From the NCBI RefSeq assembly GCF_030814135.1, contig NZ_JAUSUQ010000012.1:1-64000 (forward strand): a stretch of DNA of 64,000 bases, given 5' to 3'. How positions within the stretch are numbered: position 1 is the first letter of the stretch; each line of letters starts with the position of its first letter. The DNA comes from Caldalkalibacillus uzonensis. GTDB lineage: Bacteria; Bacillota; Bacilli; Caldalkalibacillales; Caldalkalibacillaceae. The notes under the pieces were generated by a model that saw only the letters and a list, made by a program, of their open reading frames with translations, was not told the origin of the DNA and did no database searches. Of this stretch, positions 50,964 to 63,447 are shown in pieces. The translations under genes were made by a program, and so were the position numbers.

Positions 50964-51500
50964 ATGTCACGCACTGGTTTGAAACCGGTCCAAATCCCCG
51001 ATGGGGTGGAGATCAAAATTGACGGCACCCATGTGACCGTTAAAGGGCCAAAAGGTGAACTTTCCCGTCAGTTTCATCCTGATATGATGATCAACATTGA
51101 AGACAATCAAGTGGTCGTCAAAAGACCCACTGACAATAAACAACACAAATCCCTGCACGGCACTACCCGCTCCCTGATCGCCAACATGGTGGAGGGTGTC
51201 ACCAAGGGATATGAGAAAAACCTGGAGTTAGTTGGGGTCGGCTACCGGGCCCAAAAAAGCGGCAACAAGCTGGTCTTGAACGTAGGTTACTCTCATCCTG
51301 TTGAAATCGTTCCTGAAGAAGGTATTGAGATTGAAGTTCCTTCCCAAACCAAAATTACGGTTAAAGGGATTGACAAAGAGCGTGTCGGCGCTGTGGCCGC
51401 TAACATTCGCGCTGTCCGTGAACCAGAGCCGTATAAAGGAAAAGGGATCCGCTACGAAGGTGAACAGGTACGCCGTAAAGAGGGTAAAACAGGTAAGTAA
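50964..51500 (+). CDS. rplF: 50S ribosomal protein L6
   Basis: 178 residues with the duplicated L6 fold and the C-terminal [24 protein letters not shown] after GGAGG. Confidence 0.98.
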   Translation: MSRTGLKPVQIPDGVEIKIDGTHVTVKGPKGELSRQFHPDMMINIEDNQVVVKRPTDNKQHKSLHGTTRSLIANMVEGVTKGYEKNLELVGVGYRAQKSGNKLVLNVGYSHPVEIVPEEGIEIEVPSQTKITVKGIDKERVGAVAANIRAVREPEPYKGKGIRYEGEQVRRKEGKTGK

Positions 51501-51512
51501 GGAGGGTAAGCA

Positions 51513-51881
51513 ATGATCACCAAAGTGGACAAAAATAAAGCGCGCAAAAAGCGCCATGCCCGTGTGCGCCGCAAATTGTTCGGTACGGCAGAACGTCCGC
51601 GGCTCAATGTCTTCCGTTCCACTAAACATATCTATGCACAGCTGATCGATGATATGGAAGGTAAAACACTTGTCTCTGCTTCCACTTTAGATAAAGAATT
51701 ACGCGATCAGATCGAATATGGCGGTAAAATTGAGGCTGCTCAGCAAGTTGGGGCATTACTGGCTAAGCGTGCCGTCGAAAAAGGATACAAACAAGTGGTG
51801 TTTGACCGTGGTGGTTATCTCTATCATGGCCGGGTAAAAGCTTTGGCCGATGCAGCCCGTGAAGGTGGTTTGCAATTCTAA
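51513..51881 (+). CDS. rplR: 50S ribosomal protein L18
   Basis: 122 residues ([35 protein letters not shown]). 5S rRNA-binding protein. It starts 12 nt after rplF with AAGGAGGG. Confidence 0.97.
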   Translation: MITKVDKNKARKKRHARVRRKLFGTAERPRLNVFRSTKHIYAQLIDDMEGKTLVSASTLDKELRDQIEYGGKIEAAQQVGALLAKRAVEKGYKQVVFDRGGYLYHGRVKALADAAREGGLQF

Positions 51882-51902
51882 TGTTAGAAGGAGGGAAAAC
51901 AC

Positions 51903-52400
51903 ATGCAAATCGATCCGAATAAATTAGAACTTGAAGAAAAAGTGGTCGCCATTAACCGTGTGGCTAAAGTGGTTAAAGGTGGACGCCGCTTTAGATTCAG
52001 CGCCCTTGTCGTGGTTGGGGATCGCAATGGCCATGTTGGCTTCGGCTTAGGTAAAGCAGGAGAAGTGCCCGATGCCATCCGCAAAGGGATTGAAGCAGCT
52101 AAGAAAAATTTGGTTAAAGTACCGATTGTCAAATCAACGATTCCCCATGAAATCATTGGCCATTATGGCGCTGGCAAAGTGCTGTTGAAACCCGCTTCCA
52201 AAGGTACAGGAGTTATCGCTGGCGGTCCTGTGCGTGCGGTTTTGGAATTGGCTGGTGTGCAAGACATCCTCACCAAATCACTGGGCAGCTCCAATGCCAT
52301 TAACATGGTTCAAGCCACCTTTGAAGGCTTACAGCGCTTGAAAACAGCTGAAGAAGTGGCCAGATTACGGGGTAAGACCGTAGAGGAACTGTTAGGATAA
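51903..52400 (+). CDS. rpsE: 30S ribosomal protein S5
   Basis: 165 residues: double-stranded-RNA-binding-like N-terminal domain ([16 protein letters not shown]) and C-terminal domain ([18 protein letters not shown]). The spectinomycin-related VKGGRRF loop looks wild-type. Confidence 0.98.
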   Translation: MQIDPNKLELEEKVVAINRVAKVVKGGRRFRFSALVVVGDRNGHVGFGLGKAGEVPDAIRKGIEAAKKNLVKVPIVKSTIPHEIIGHYGAGKVLLKPASKGTGVIAGGPVRAVLELAGVQDILTKSLGSSNAINMVQATFEGLQRLKTAEEVARLRGKTVEELLG

Positions 52401-52413
52401 GGAGGGAGAACAG

Positions 52414-52602
52414 ATGGCGAAAAAATTGGAGATCACCCTCAAACGCAGTGTGATTGGTCGTAAACCCGATCAACGTAAAACGATCGAAGCACTAGGCCTG
52501 AAGAAACGCCATCAAACCGTGATGCATCAAGACAATGATGCGATCCGCGGCATGATCAATAAAGTGAGTCATTTAGTGGAAGTAAAAGAAGTGGAACAGT
52601 AA
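52414..52602 (+). CDS. rpmD: 50S ribosomal protein L30
   Basis: 62 residues ([25 protein letters not shown] is the conserved start; see [13 protein letters not shown]). AAGGAGGG precedes the ATG, 13 nt after rpsE. Confidence 0.96.
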   Translation: MAKKLEITLKRSVIGRKPDQRKTIEALGLKKRHQTVMHQDNDAIRGMINKVSHLVEVKEVEQ

Positions 52603-52635
52603 AACTCTTGGTAAGCAAAGAGGAGGTGTGTTATT

Positions 52636-53075
52636 GTGAAACTGCATGAGCTGAAACCTGCACCTGGATCACGCAAAGAGCGCAAACGTGTTGGCCGTGG
52701 TATTGGCAGCGGCACAGGTAAAACTGCAGGCCGTGGAACCAAAGGTCAGAATGCCCGTTCCGGAGGCGGCGTCCGTCCTGGGTTTGAAGGTGGTCAAATG
52801 CCACTCTACCGTCGTTTGCCTAAACGCGGATTTAAAAATCCGACCCGCAAGGAGTATGCGGTTGTCAACCTGGGCACGTTGAACCGTTTTGAAGAAGGCA
52901 CCACTGTGACACCTGAGCTTTTGAAAGAAACTGGCGTGGTGAAGAATTTAAAGGACGGTCTTAAAATTTTGGGTGAGGGCGACTTAAAGGTGAAGCTAAC
53001 CGTTAAAGCCAATAAATTCTCCCAATCCGCCATCGAAAAAATTGAAGCTGCTGGTGGAAAAACTGAGGTGATTTA

Positions 53076-53076
<1 letters not shown>
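52636..53076 (+). CDS. rplO: 50S ribosomal protein L15
   Basis: 146 residues, GTG start with GGAGG 10 nt upstream. The glycine- and basic-rich N-terminal tail ([19 protein letters not shown]) threads into 23S rRNA. The stop overlaps the secY start as TAATG. Confidence 0.97.
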
Positions 53077-55791
<2,715 letters not shown>

Positions 55792-55807
55792 GGGACAGGT
55801 GAGGATT

Positions 55808-56113
55808 GTGACTGATTCACAAGCAGTACCCCAAGTTGGCCAAATTGTTCGTATCCTGCGCGGCCGGGATGCCGGGCAATACGCGATTGTGATCAAAGTG
55901 GTGGATGAACGTTTTGTCCTGATTGCGGATGGCAATAAACGTAAATTTGACTCCCCTAAAAAAAAGAATGTGAAGCATTTAGAGTTGTATCAACATGTTG
56001 CAACCGTCGTGCAAGAGAGCATTGAGGAAACAGGGCGTGTCACAAATGGTAAATTACGCTTTGCCTTGAACAAGTTTAAGGAAACTTTAGATGACGAGGA
56101 GAAAGGAGAGTGA
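55808..56113 (+). CDS. KOW-domain RNA-binding protein (L14e/YbzG-like)
   Basis: About 101 residues. An N-terminal KOW/SH3-like domain ([22 protein letters not shown], shown as [16 protein letters not shown]) precedes a basic region and a helical tail rich in Lys and Glu. It matches the small L14e-like protein encoded between map and infA in Bacilli; its role is unknown. GTG at 55808 has GGTGA 5 nt upstream; GTG at 55799 is an alternative adding three residues. Confidence 0.85.
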   Translation: MTDSQAVPQVGQIVRILRGRDAGQYAIVIKVVDERFVLIADGNKRKFDSPKKKNVKHLELYQHVATVVQESIEETGRVTNGKLRFALNKFKETLDDEEKGE

Positions 56114-56117
56114 TTCC

Positions 56118-56336
56118 ATGGCCAAAGAAGATGTGATTGAAATGGAAGGCACTGTGATCGAACCTTTACCGAATGCCATGTTCCGTGTAGAATTAGAGAA
56201 TGGTCATAAGGTGCTTGCCCATGTCTCTGGTAAAATCAGAATGCATTTTATCCGCATTTTGCCGGGAGACAGGGTAACGGTTGAACTATCGCCTTATGAT
56301 CTCTCTCGTGGTCGAATCACTTACCGTTACAAATAA
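56118..56336 (+). CDS. infA: Translation initiation factor IF-1
   Basis: 72-residue S1/OB-fold protein ([41 protein letters not shown]). ATG 56118 after AAAGGAGAG, 4 nt past the previous stop. Confidence 0.98.
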   Translation: MAKEDVIEMEGTVIEPLPNAMFRVELENGHKVLAHVSGKIRMHFIRILPGDRVTVELSPYDLSRGRITYRYK

Positions 56337-56355
56337 CCCGTTTGCTTTTGTGTAA

Positions 56356-56499
<144 letters not shown>

Positions 56500-56522
56500 C
56501 AACCGTTAGGAGGTGTACAGTT

Positions 56523-56891
56523 ATGGCACGTATTGCTGGTGTCGATATTCCCCGCGATAAGCGTGTTGAAATCGCCCTCACTTATATCTACGGTATTGGC
56601 CGCCCAACCGCGCAGAAAATCTTGCAGGAGACCGGGATTAACCCGGATACCCGTGTACGTGATTTAACGGAAGAAGAAACGGCCAAAATTCGTGAGTACA
56701 TTGACCGCAACCTCAAAGTTGAAGGTGATCTGCGCCGTGAGGTGTCGCTTAACATCAAGCGTTTAATTGAGATCGGCTGCTATCGGGGCATCCGTCATCG
56801 CCGCGGATTACCGGTACGTGGTCAGCGCACCAAAACCAATGCGCGTACACGCAAAGGTCCTCGCCGCACAGTGGCTAATAAGAAAAAATAA
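56523..56891 (+). CDS. rpsM: 30S ribosomal protein S13
   Basis: 122 residues ([39 protein letters not shown]). Helix-two-turn-helix and basic C-terminal tail intact. GGAGG upstream. Confidence 0.98.
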   Translation: MARIAGVDIPRDKRVEIALTYIYGIGRPTAQKILQETGINPDTRVRDLTEEETAKIREYIDRNLKVEGDLRREVSLNIKRLIEIGCYRGIRHRRGLPVRGQRTKTNARTRKGPRRTVANKKK

Positions 56892-56911
56892 TCTAAAGGA
56901 GGGATTAGGCT

Positions 56912-57307
56912 ATGGCTAAACAAAGAACGAGAACACGCGTTAAGCGTCGGGCACGTAAAAATGTGGAGTCCGGCATTGCCCACATAAAATCTACGTTTAA
57001 CAACACCATTGTGACCATTACGGACAAACACGGGAATGCAATTGCTTGGTCCAGCGCCGGTAATGTTGGTTTTAAAGGGTCACGCAAAAGCACGCCATTT
57101 GCAGCCCAAATGGCAGCTGAAGCAGCTGCTAAGGAAGCAATGGAACATGGCATGAAAGAAGTTGAAGTGATGGTTAAAGGGCCCGGAGCCGGCCGTGAAG
57201 CGGCCATTCGTTCCCTTCAAGCTGCCGGCCTTGAAGTGAACACCATCAAAGACGTGACGCCCATCCCGCACAACGGATGTCGCCCACCAAAACGCCGTCG
57301 CGTCTAA
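56912..57307 (+). CDS. rpsK: 30S ribosomal protein S11
   Basis: 131 residues ([33 protein letters not shown]). Platform protein by the Shine-Dalgarno helix. AAAGGAGGG upstream. A structured 141-nt gap follows before rpoA. Confidence 0.98.
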   Translation: MAKQRTRTRVKRRARKNVESGIAHIKSTFNNTIVTITDKHGNAIAWSSAGNVGFKGSRKSTPFAAQMAAEAAAKEAMEHGMKEVEVMVKGPGAGREAAIRSLQAAGLEVNTIKDVTPIPHNGCRPPKRRRV

Positions 57308-57309
57308 GC

Positions 57310-57373
57310 AAGGAAATCCCGGTTACCTGCTGTTAACAGGTCAAACCGGCGTAACAATGGTATAAATTTCCTT
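57310..57373 (+). promoter_or_regulatory. Structured element between rpsK and rpoA
   Basis: An outer stem AAGGAAAT (57310-57317) with ATTTCCTT (57366-57373) encloses an inner hairpin: CCGGTT (57319-57324) with AACCGG (57344-57349), continued by ACCTG/CAGGT with a 2-nt bulge and a 7-nt loop. No terminator T tract follows. Candidate autoregulatory or processing site. Confidence 0.55.
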
Positions 57374-57448
57374 GATTTGTGCCATACTGAAATGGTAAGC
57401 AAAATGTGTCTTGTAGGCGATTTGGCGTTTTGAAGGAGGGTTCGTTGG

Positions 57449-58393
57449 ATGATAGAAATCGAAAAGCCGAGGGTTGAAGTGGTGGAAACAGCGGAAGACG
57501 GCACTTACGGCAAGATCGTTGTTGAACCATTGGAGAGGGGCTATGGCACCACACTGGGGAACTCCTTGCGCCGTGTTTTGCTCTCTTCACTCCCAGGGGC
57601 AGCCGCCCGTACGGTTCAAATTGAAGGTGTTTTGCACGAGTTCTCGACGATTGAAGGGGTTGTGGAAGACACCACGGAAATCATCTTGAATCTTAAGCAG
57701 CTTGCCCTTAAGATTCATACTGATGAAGAAAAAACGCTGGAGATCGATGCAGAAGGAAAAGGCGTCGTTACCGCTGCCGATATTCGCCATGACAGTGATG
57801 TGGAAATTTTAAACCCAGACCTTCATATTGCCACTCTGGCTGAGGGTGCCAGACTTCATATGAAAATTACAGCAGGACGGGGCCGTGGTTATGTTCCGGC
57901 GGAAGGGAATAAGCGAGCCGATCTTCCGATCGGCGTCATTGCCATTGACTCGATTTATTCTCCCGTCTCCAGAGTGAATTATCAGGTGACCAACACCCGT
58001 GTGGGACAGGTGACCAACTATGACAAATTGACCTTAGAGGTGTGGACAGACGGCAGTCTGCGCCCGGAAGAAGCAGTCAGCCTGGGAGCCAAAATCTTAT
58101 CAGAGCATCTCGCGCTCTTTATCGGCCTGACAGATGAAGCCCAAGAAGCAGAAATCATGGTGGAAAAAGAGGAAGACCAAAAAGAAAAAGTCCTTGAAAT
58201 GACCATCGAAGAACTTGACTTATCGGTACGCTCCTATAACTGCTTAAAGCGGGCGGGGATTAATACGGTGCAGGAATTGACGCAAAAAACGGAAGAAGAC
58301 ATGATGAAAGTCCGCAACCTCGGAAAAAAATCGCTTGAAGAAGTACAGGCCAAACTGGCCGAACTCGGCCTGTCTTTACGCAGTGATGATTAA
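57449..58393 (+). CDS. rpoA: RNA polymerase alpha subunit
   Basis: 314 residues: N-terminal dimerisation domain ([20 protein letters not shown]) and C-terminal domain (about 240-314) with [19 protein letters not shown] for activator and UP-element contact. GAAGGAGGG upstream. Confidence 0.98.
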   Translation: MIEIEKPRVEVVETAEDGTYGKIVVEPLERGYGTTLGNSLRRVLLSSLPGAAARTVQIEGVLHEFSTIEGVVEDTTEIILNLKQLALKIHTDEEKTLEIDAEGKGVVTAADIRHDSDVEILNPDLHIATLAEGARLHMKITAGRGRGYVPAEGNKRADLPIGVIAIDSIYSPVSRVNYQVTNTRVGQVTNYDKLTLEVWTDGSLRPEEAVSLGAKILSEHLALFIGLTDEAQEAEIMVEKEEDQKEKVLEMTIEELDLSVRSYNCLKRAGINTVQELTQKTEEDMMKVRNLGKKSLEEVQAKLAELGLSLRSDD

Positions 58394-58433
58394 GACACCT
58401 TAGAACAAGACTTGCAACAAGGGGGGAAACGAG

Positions 58434-58796
58434 ATGGCTCGAAAATTAGGACGCAAAACAGGCGCTCGCAAAGCGCTGTTGCGTGATTTGGTGACGGATC
58501 TGTTTATTTATGAACGCATCGAAACAACAGAGGCAAAAGCAAAAGACGTACGTTCCATTGCTGAAAAAATGATTACATTGGCTAAACGGGGAGATCTTCA
58601 CGCCCGCCGTCAGGTGGCTGCTTTTGTCCGCAAAGAAGTGGCTGATACCGAGTCGGGCAAGGATGCCGTTCAAAAGCTGTTTGACGATATTGCACCTCGC
58701 TTTGAAGACCGTCAAGGGGGCTACACACGCATCTTAAAACTGGGTCCCCGCCGCGGAGACGGTGCACCTATGGTTTATCTTGAACTGGTTGAGTAA
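58434..58796 (+). CDS. rplQ: 50S ribosomal protein L17
   Basis: 120 residues ([33 protein letters not shown]). Last gene of the supercluster; a terminator follows. Confidence 0.97.
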   Translation: MARKLGRKTGARKALLRDLVTDLFIYERIETTEAKAKDVRSIAEKMITLAKRGDLHARRQVAAFVRKEVADTESGKDAVQKLFDDIAPRFEDRQGGYTRILKLGPRRGDGAPMVYLELVE

Positions 58797-58850
58797 ATGG
58801 TATACTTCTTCAAGCTGTAAAATAGATACGTTAAACCACTTGTCAAGCCA

Positions 58851-58895
58851 AAGGGCGAGGACAGAATATGACCTTTCTGTCATTGCCCTTTTTTG
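58851..58895 (+). terminator. Terminator after rplQ
   Basis: AAGGGC, GACAGAA on the left pair with TTCTGTC, GCCCTT on the right with small internal mismatches, then six T bases. Confidence 0.9.
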
Positions 58896-58914
58896 TACTT
58901 TTTATGTCACCTTT

Positions 58915-58923
58915 TGCTATAAT
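58915..58923 (+). promoter_or_regulatory. Extended -10 promoter of ecfA1-ecfA2-ecfT-truA
   Basis: TGCTATAAT is a perfect extended -10. TTGTAC at 58893-58898 is a weak -35 at 19 nt. Confidence 0.7.
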
Positions 58924-58973
58924 AAGGTTAACCTATGGACACACAAAATAAAACACGCTAAACAGGTGGTTTG

Positions 58974-59801
58974 ATGATTCAATTTGAGAATGTCTCTTTT
59001 TCCTATACGGATATGGCTGAGCCTCTGATCAAAAAGATCTCCTTCTCCATTAAACAAGGAGAGTGGGTGGCCATCATTGGCCCCAATGGGTCAGGCAAAT
59101 CAACAATCGGCAAATTGATCAACGGCTTGCTCATTCCTGACAGCGGCACCATCAGGGTCAAAGGGCTTGATCCTGCCATTGACCAGGAACGGTGGCAGGT
59201 CCGCCGCACGGTAGGCATGGTGTTTCAAAATCCTGAAAATCAACTGGTAGGCACCACTGTCATGGATGATGTGGCCTTTGGCCTGGAGAATCTGGGTGTG
59301 TCACCAGAGGACATGCTGCCCATTATACAGCACAGTTTGAAAAAGGTAAACCTGTGGGAGTATAGGGAGCAGGAACCTCATCATTTGTCTGGCGGGCAAA
59401 AGCAGCGCTTAGCCATTGCCTCTGTCCTGGCCATGAAGCCGGAGGTACTCCTGTTTGATGAGGCCACATCCATGCTGGACCCTGTGGGGCGCCAGGAAGT
59501 GGTGGCTATGATGCACCTGTTGCACCGGGAAGGTTTGACTGTGATCAACATCACCCATGATATGGATGAAGCCCAACAGGCAGAACGTGTCATGCTGATT
59601 GCCGGGGGCAAGATTGCCGCCGACGGGCCGGCTCGAGAGATTTTAAGCCAAGCGGACCTGCTCAGGACTCACCGTTTGGATCCCCCTTTTGCTGTTGAAG
59701 TAAGAGAAGCACTTAAGAGCCAGGGGCTGTCCCTGGCTGATACCATACACACGAAAAAAGAGCTGGTTGAGGCGCTATGGAAATTATCACAAAGCACTTA
59801 G
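58974..59801 (+). CDS. ecfA1: ECF transporter ATPase A1
   Basis: 275 residues. Walker A GPNGSGKST (36-44), signature LSGGQKQR and Walker B LLFDEATSMLDP. Energises shared ECF vitamin transporters (group II), whose substrate subunits are encoded elsewhere. ATG 58974 follows AGGTGG. Overlaps ecfA2 by 25 nt. Confidence 0.96.
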   Translation: MIQFENVSFSYTDMAEPLIKKISFSIKQGEWVAIIGPNGSGKSTIGKLINGLLIPDSGTIRVKGLDPAIDQERWQVRRTVGMVFQNPENQLVGTTVMDDVAFGLENLGVSPEDMLPIIQHSLKKVNLWEYREQEPHHLSGGQKQRLAIASVLAMKPEVLLFDEATSMLDPVGRQEVVAMMHLLHREGLTVINITHDMDEAQQAERVMLIAGGKIAADGPAREILSQADLLRTHRLDPPFAVEVREALKSQGLSLADTIHTKKELVEALWKLSQST

Positions 59802-60646
59802 GTTATATCTATTACCCTCGTACTCCGTTTGCCAGAAGGGTATTAAAGGATGTTAATATCCACATCAAAGAGAATCAGCTGGTGGCTGTTGTCGGTCATA
59901 CTGGCTCCGGAAAATCGACACTCATTCAACATTTTAACGGCTTGCTCAAACCGACGGAAGGATATGTGCAAGTGGGCCCAAATAAGCTTGAGGCGAAGCA
60001 AAAGAAAGCGCCCATCCTCTATGATTCTATCGGGCTTGTCTTTCAATATCCGGAACATCAGTTGTTTGAGGAATCTGTTGAAAAAGATATCGCCTTTGGT
60101 CCCAAGAACCTGGGCTGGCCGGAAGACTTGATCAAACAGCGTACAAGACAAGTCATCTCTAAAGTGGGACTCGATCCTTCCTACCTCAGCCGTTCACCGT
60201 TTGAGCTGAGCGGGGGAGAAAAGAGAAGAGTGGCGATTGCCGGGGTGCTGGTCATGCAGCCGGATATTCTTATTTTAGACGAGCCAACCGCTGGCTTGGA
60301 TCCAGAAGGTCAGCGCCAGATGTTGGAGATGATGGCGGGCTGGAAGAAAGAGCAGGGGAAAACGGTCATATTAGTGACCCATCAGATGGGCCATGTGGCG
60401 GAATATGCTGATGAGGTGATCGTCATGGCAGACGGACAGGTCAAATGGCAGACCACGCCAGTGGCATTGTTTACTCAACATGCCGACCAATTGTCTCAGC
60501 TTGGTTTGGAGATACCGCCTCTTATTCAACTGGTTCAAAAGCTTAATGAGCGGCTGGAGCATCCGCTCAAGATCTCCTCAACCAAAAAGGAAGCTGTACT
60601 CAAAGCGATAGCAAGTCGCATTAAAGGAGCAAAGATAGGGATATGA
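59777..60646 (+). CDS. ecfA2: ECF transporter ATPase A2
   Basis: 289 residues. Walker A GHTGSGKST (40-48), signature LSGGEKRR, Walker B LILDEPTAGLDPEG. Forms the heterodimer with EcfA1. Starts inside ecfA1 and overlaps ecfT by ATGA. Confidence 0.96.
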   Translation: MEIITKHLGYIYYPRTPFARRVLKDVNIHIKENQLVAVVGHTGSGKSTLIQHFNGLLKPTEGYVQVGPNKLEAKQKKAPILYDSIGLVFQYPEHQLFEESVEKDIAFGPKNLGWPEDLIKQRTRQVISKVGLDPSYLSRSPFELSGGEKRRVAIAGVLVMQPDILILDEPTAGLDPEGQRQMLEMMAGWKKEQGKTVILVTHQMGHVAEYADEVIVMADGQVKWQTTPVALFTQHADQLSQLGLEIPPLIQLVQKLNERLEHPLKISSTKKEAVLKAIASRIKGAKIGI

Positions 60647-61452
60647 CAAGGTTAGGCATGGTCAGTATAGGCCAATATGTGCCTGGGCAGTCTGTGGTTC
60701 ACCGTTTGGATCCCCGGACCAAGCTGGTGTCCGTCTTTTTAGTCATCATCGCCATTTTTACAGCCAGACAGGGATGGTCCTATGCCCTGGCCTCCGGTTT
60801 TGTCCTGGGCGCAGTGATGTTATCCCGTGTTCCCTGGTCTTTTATCTGGCGCGGGTTGAAACCGGTATGGATCATTTTGGCCATTACCTATCTGTTTCAT
60901 ATCTGGTTTACCCGTGAAGGGGAGGTATTATGGACAATAGGCCCTATCTCCTTTTACGAGGGAGGCGTGATCCAGGGTGCTGTGATAACTTATCGGATTG
61001 TTCTCTTGGTCATCATTGCTTCTCTGGTCACCCTGACCACCCCTCCTCTTGTCTTAACCAACGGCTTGGAACGCATGATGCAACCCTTGACCAAGTGGCG
61101 CTTTCCAGCCCATGAATTTGCGCTGATGGTGGCCATTGCCCTGCGCTTTATTCCGACTTTGTGGCAAGAAGCAGATAAGCTCATTAAAGCCCAGTTGGCC
61201 AGAGGGGCCCCGCTGGCCAGTGGCTCGGCATGGAAACGGGTGACAGCGCTGATTCCTATTTTAATCCCCCTCTTTCTGTCCGCTTTCAAGCGGGCTGAGG
61301 ATTTGGCCTTGGCTATGGAAGCCCGGGGTTACCGGGGGGGAGAAGGACGGAGTCAGTTCAGACAGCTAAAGATGCACATGAGGGATTATGCAGCGCTAGT
61401 GATTACGGTTGGATATTGCTTGTTGCTGGTGATGATTGAGGTGATTCGATGA
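60643..61452 (+). CDS. ecfT: ECF transporter membrane subunit T
   Basis: 269 residues, about five to six membrane spans, with the two cytoplasmic Ala-Arg-Gly coupling motifs (AQLARGAP and AMEARGYRG) that dock into EcfA1/A2. No S component is adjacent, as is usual for the general ECF module. Confidence 0.95.
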   Translation: MTRLGMVSIGQYVPGQSVVHRLDPRTKLVSVFLVIIAIFTARQGWSYALASGFVLGAVMLSRVPWSFIWRGLKPVWIILAITYLFHIWFTREGEVLWTIGPISFYEGGVIQGAVITYRIVLLVIIASLVTLTTPPLVLTNGLERMMQPLTKWRFPAHEFALMVAIALRFIPTLWQEADKLIKAQLARGAPLASGSAWKRVTALIPILIPLFLSAFKRAEDLALAMEARGYRGGEGRSQFRQLKMHMRDYAALVITVGYCLLLVMIEVIR

Positions 61453-62291
61453 GCGAACAAGGTACTGGGGTGAACAAATGGAAATGTACCATTGCTTATG
61501 ATGGCAGTGCTTATGCAGGCTTTCAGCGCCAGCCTAATGCGGTCACCATTCAAGGCCAGCTTGAAACAGTTTTAGAACGCATGCATCGCCACCCGGTACA
61601 AGTGGTGGGATCCGGCCGGACGGATGCTGGTGTCCATGCCCGGGGGCAAGTGGTTCACTTTGAAAGCAATCTCTCGCTGGATGAAAAAGCATGGATCAAA
61701 GCCCTCAACACCCAGTTACCGGCTGATATCCGCATCCTGCACGCGGAGAAAGTGCCTGCCGCTTTTCATGCCCGCCACGATGTACGCAGTAAACAGTATC
61801 GCTACTTTATCTATCATGCTCCTGTGCACTCCCCCTTTGTCAGACACTACAGCTGGCATGTGCCCGTCCCTTTGGATATCACCCGTATGCAGGAAGCTGG
61901 TTGTGTGTTAGAAGGCACCCATGACTTTACAGCCTTCAGTTCGGCTAAAACTGAGATCAAAGATAAAGTAAGAACGATCGAGCGGTTGGAAGTCCAAGTG
62001 CACTCTCCGGCGTCTGGCAGCAACAGCAGCCAGACAATGCTGGCAGACTTGCCTGTACAGGTAACTACCCATAAAGAGAGTACAGAGGGGAAGCTGATCA
62101 CGGTGATCTGTACAGGAACCGGTTTTTTGTATAACATGGTACGTATTATCGTGGGCACCTTAATTGAAGTGGGTAAAGGGAAAAAGTCACCTAAGGAGGT
62201 AGAGCGGGCTTTACGGGAAAGGGACCGGGACTTGGCCGGGCCCACAGCGCCTCCTCAGGGACTGTTTCTGTGGGATGTCTTTTATGAGTAA
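61449..62291 (+). CDS. truA: tRNA pseudouridine synthase TruA
   Basis: 280 residues; modifies positions 38-40 of tRNA anticodon arms. Catalytic Asp59 in GSGRTDAGVHA. About 33 residues longer than the B. subtilis enzyme, mainly from a Ser/Thr-rich insertion at about 186-214. The start overlaps ecfT by ATGA, with GAGGTGA upstream. Confidence 0.96.
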   Translation: MSEQGTGVNKWKCTIAYDGSAYAGFQRQPNAVTIQGQLETVLERMHRHPVQVVGSGRTDAGVHARGQVVHFESNLSLDEKAWIKALNTQLPADIRILHAEKVPAAFHARHDVRSKQYRYFIYHAPVHSPFVRHYSWHVPVPLDITRMQEAGCVLEGTHDFTAFSSAKTEIKDKVRTIERLEVQVHSPASGSNSSQTMLADLPVQVTTHKESTEGKLITVICTGTGFLYNMVRIIVGTLIEVGKGKKSPKEVERALRERDRDLAGPTAPPQGLFLWDVFYE

Positions 62292-62370
62292 ATATCTGAT
62301 ACAAGCATCTTTTTTACGCTCGCTGGATGATGGACAAGTGCGGTGAGCGTTTGAAACACAAGCTGGAACC

Positions 62371-62399
62371 TTGACTCCCAACAATAGATGTTGTATTAT
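62371..62399 (+). promoter_or_regulatory. Promoter of rplM-rpsI
   Basis: TTGACT (62371-62376), 17-nt spacer, TATTAT (62394-62399). Confidence 0.85.
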
Positions 62400-62405
62400 A
62401 TTCTT

Positions 62406-62492
62406 TGGTATTTTTCTTTCCACTAAAAAGCCCCGTTACGTGGATTGAAAATAGATGATAGCGGAAGATTGATGGAATCGCATAATTAGGAG
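62406..62492 (+). promoter_or_regulatory. Probable L13 leader
   Basis: The roughly 95-nt untranslated region before rplM occupies the place of the L13 leader RNA known in Bacilli. I can see position and length but did not confirm the fold; an AGCGG...CGCAT type region near 62460-62482 may pair. Confidence 0.45.
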
Positions 62493-62500
62493 GGAACAAC

Positions 62501-62932
62501 ATGCGTACCACTTATATGGCTAAGCCAAACGAAGTAGAGCGCAAATGGTATGTGGTGGACGCTGAAGGGCAAACATTGGGTCGTTTAGCCTCTAAAGTGG
62601 CCAGCATTTTGCGAGGAAAACATAAGCCTGAATATACACCACATGTGGATACTGGTGATTTTGTGATCGTGATCAACGCTGACAAAGTGCACTTAACCGG
62701 TGATAAGTTGAACAAGAAAATCTATTATCGCCACTCTCGTTATCCTGGCGGTTTGAAGCAGTTTACAGCTGCTGAAATGCTGAAAAACAAACCGGAGCGT
62801 GTCATTGAATTGGCTGTGAAAGGCATGCTGCCCAAAGGCCGTCTGGGACGTAAGCAAGGTAAAAAGCTGTTCGTTTATGCCGGAAGCGAGCACCCGCATC
62901 AAGCACAAAAACCGGAAGTTATTGAACTGTAA
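62501..62932 (+). CDS. rplM: 50S ribosomal protein L13
   Basis: 143 residues ([37 protein letters not shown]). GGAGGG is 7 nt before the ATG, which matches the homologues' MRTT start. Confidence 0.98.
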   Translation: MRTTYMAKPNEVERKWYVVDAEGQTLGRLASKVASILRGKHKPEYTPHVDTGDFVIVINADKVHLTGDKLNKKIYYRHSRYPGGLKQFTAAEMLKNKPERVIELAVKGMLPKGRLGRKQGKKLFVYAGSEHPHQAQKPEVIEL

Positions 62933-62946
62933 GGAGGGTATCCATT

Positions 62947-63339
62947 TTGGCACAAGTAACATATTACGGGACTGGACGTCGTAAGGAATCCGTTGCTCGT
63001 GTGCGCCTTGTCCCTGGTGACGGAAAAATCATCATTAATAAACGGGATATCAATGAATACTTTGGCTTAGAAACGCTGAAAAAGATTGTCAGACAGCCCC
63101 TGCAGCTGACAGAAACGGAAGGGCAATATGATGTCCTTGTTAACGTGAAAGGCGGCGGTTTTACCGGTCAAGCTGGTGCCATTCGTCACGGCATCTCCCG
63201 CGCGCTGTTGGAAGCTGACCCTGAATTGCGCCCTGTGCTGAAAAAAGCCGGTTTCCTGACACGTGATCCGCGCATGAAAGAGCGTAAGAAATACGGTCTT
63301 AAAAAAGCACGCCGTGCACCTCAATTCTCCAAACGTTAA
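62947..63339 (+). CDS. rpsI: 30S ribosomal protein S9
   Basis: 130 residues, TTG start with AAGGAGGG upstream. The C-terminal [12 protein letters not shown], whose final Arg touches P-site tRNA, is intact. Followed by a terminator. Confidence 0.98.
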   Translation: MAQVTYYGTGRRKESVARVRLVPGDGKIIINKRDINEYFGLETLKKIVRQPLQLTETEGQYDVLVNVKGGGFTGQAGAIRHGISRALLEADPELRPVLKKAGFLTRDPRMKERKKYGLKKARRAPQFSKR

Positions 63340-63365
63340 AAAACGTCCAATATGCTTATTTATCA

Positions 63366-63392
63366 GTCCGGACCAAGGTCCGGCTTTTTTTA
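63366..63392 (+). terminator. Terminator after rpsI
   Basis: CCGGACC (63368-63374) pairs with GGTCCGG (63377-63383), extended by AG/CT, then seven T bases. Confidence 0.92.
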
Positions 63393-63447
63393 TTGCATAT
63401 CCTTGTCCTGAGGCTCGTATACATGATAAGGACAAGGGGGAAAAGGG

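Noticed and set aside
62316-62350. ACGCTC/GAGCGT hairpin after truA
   Set aside because: Considered as a truA terminator, but no T tract follows on either strand in the right orientation.
63393-63425. Sigma-E-like promoter for cwlD (GCATATC, TATACATG)
   Set aside because: The spacing of 16 nt and the mismatches are too loose to list as a feature, although sigma-E control of cwlD is known in B. subtilis.
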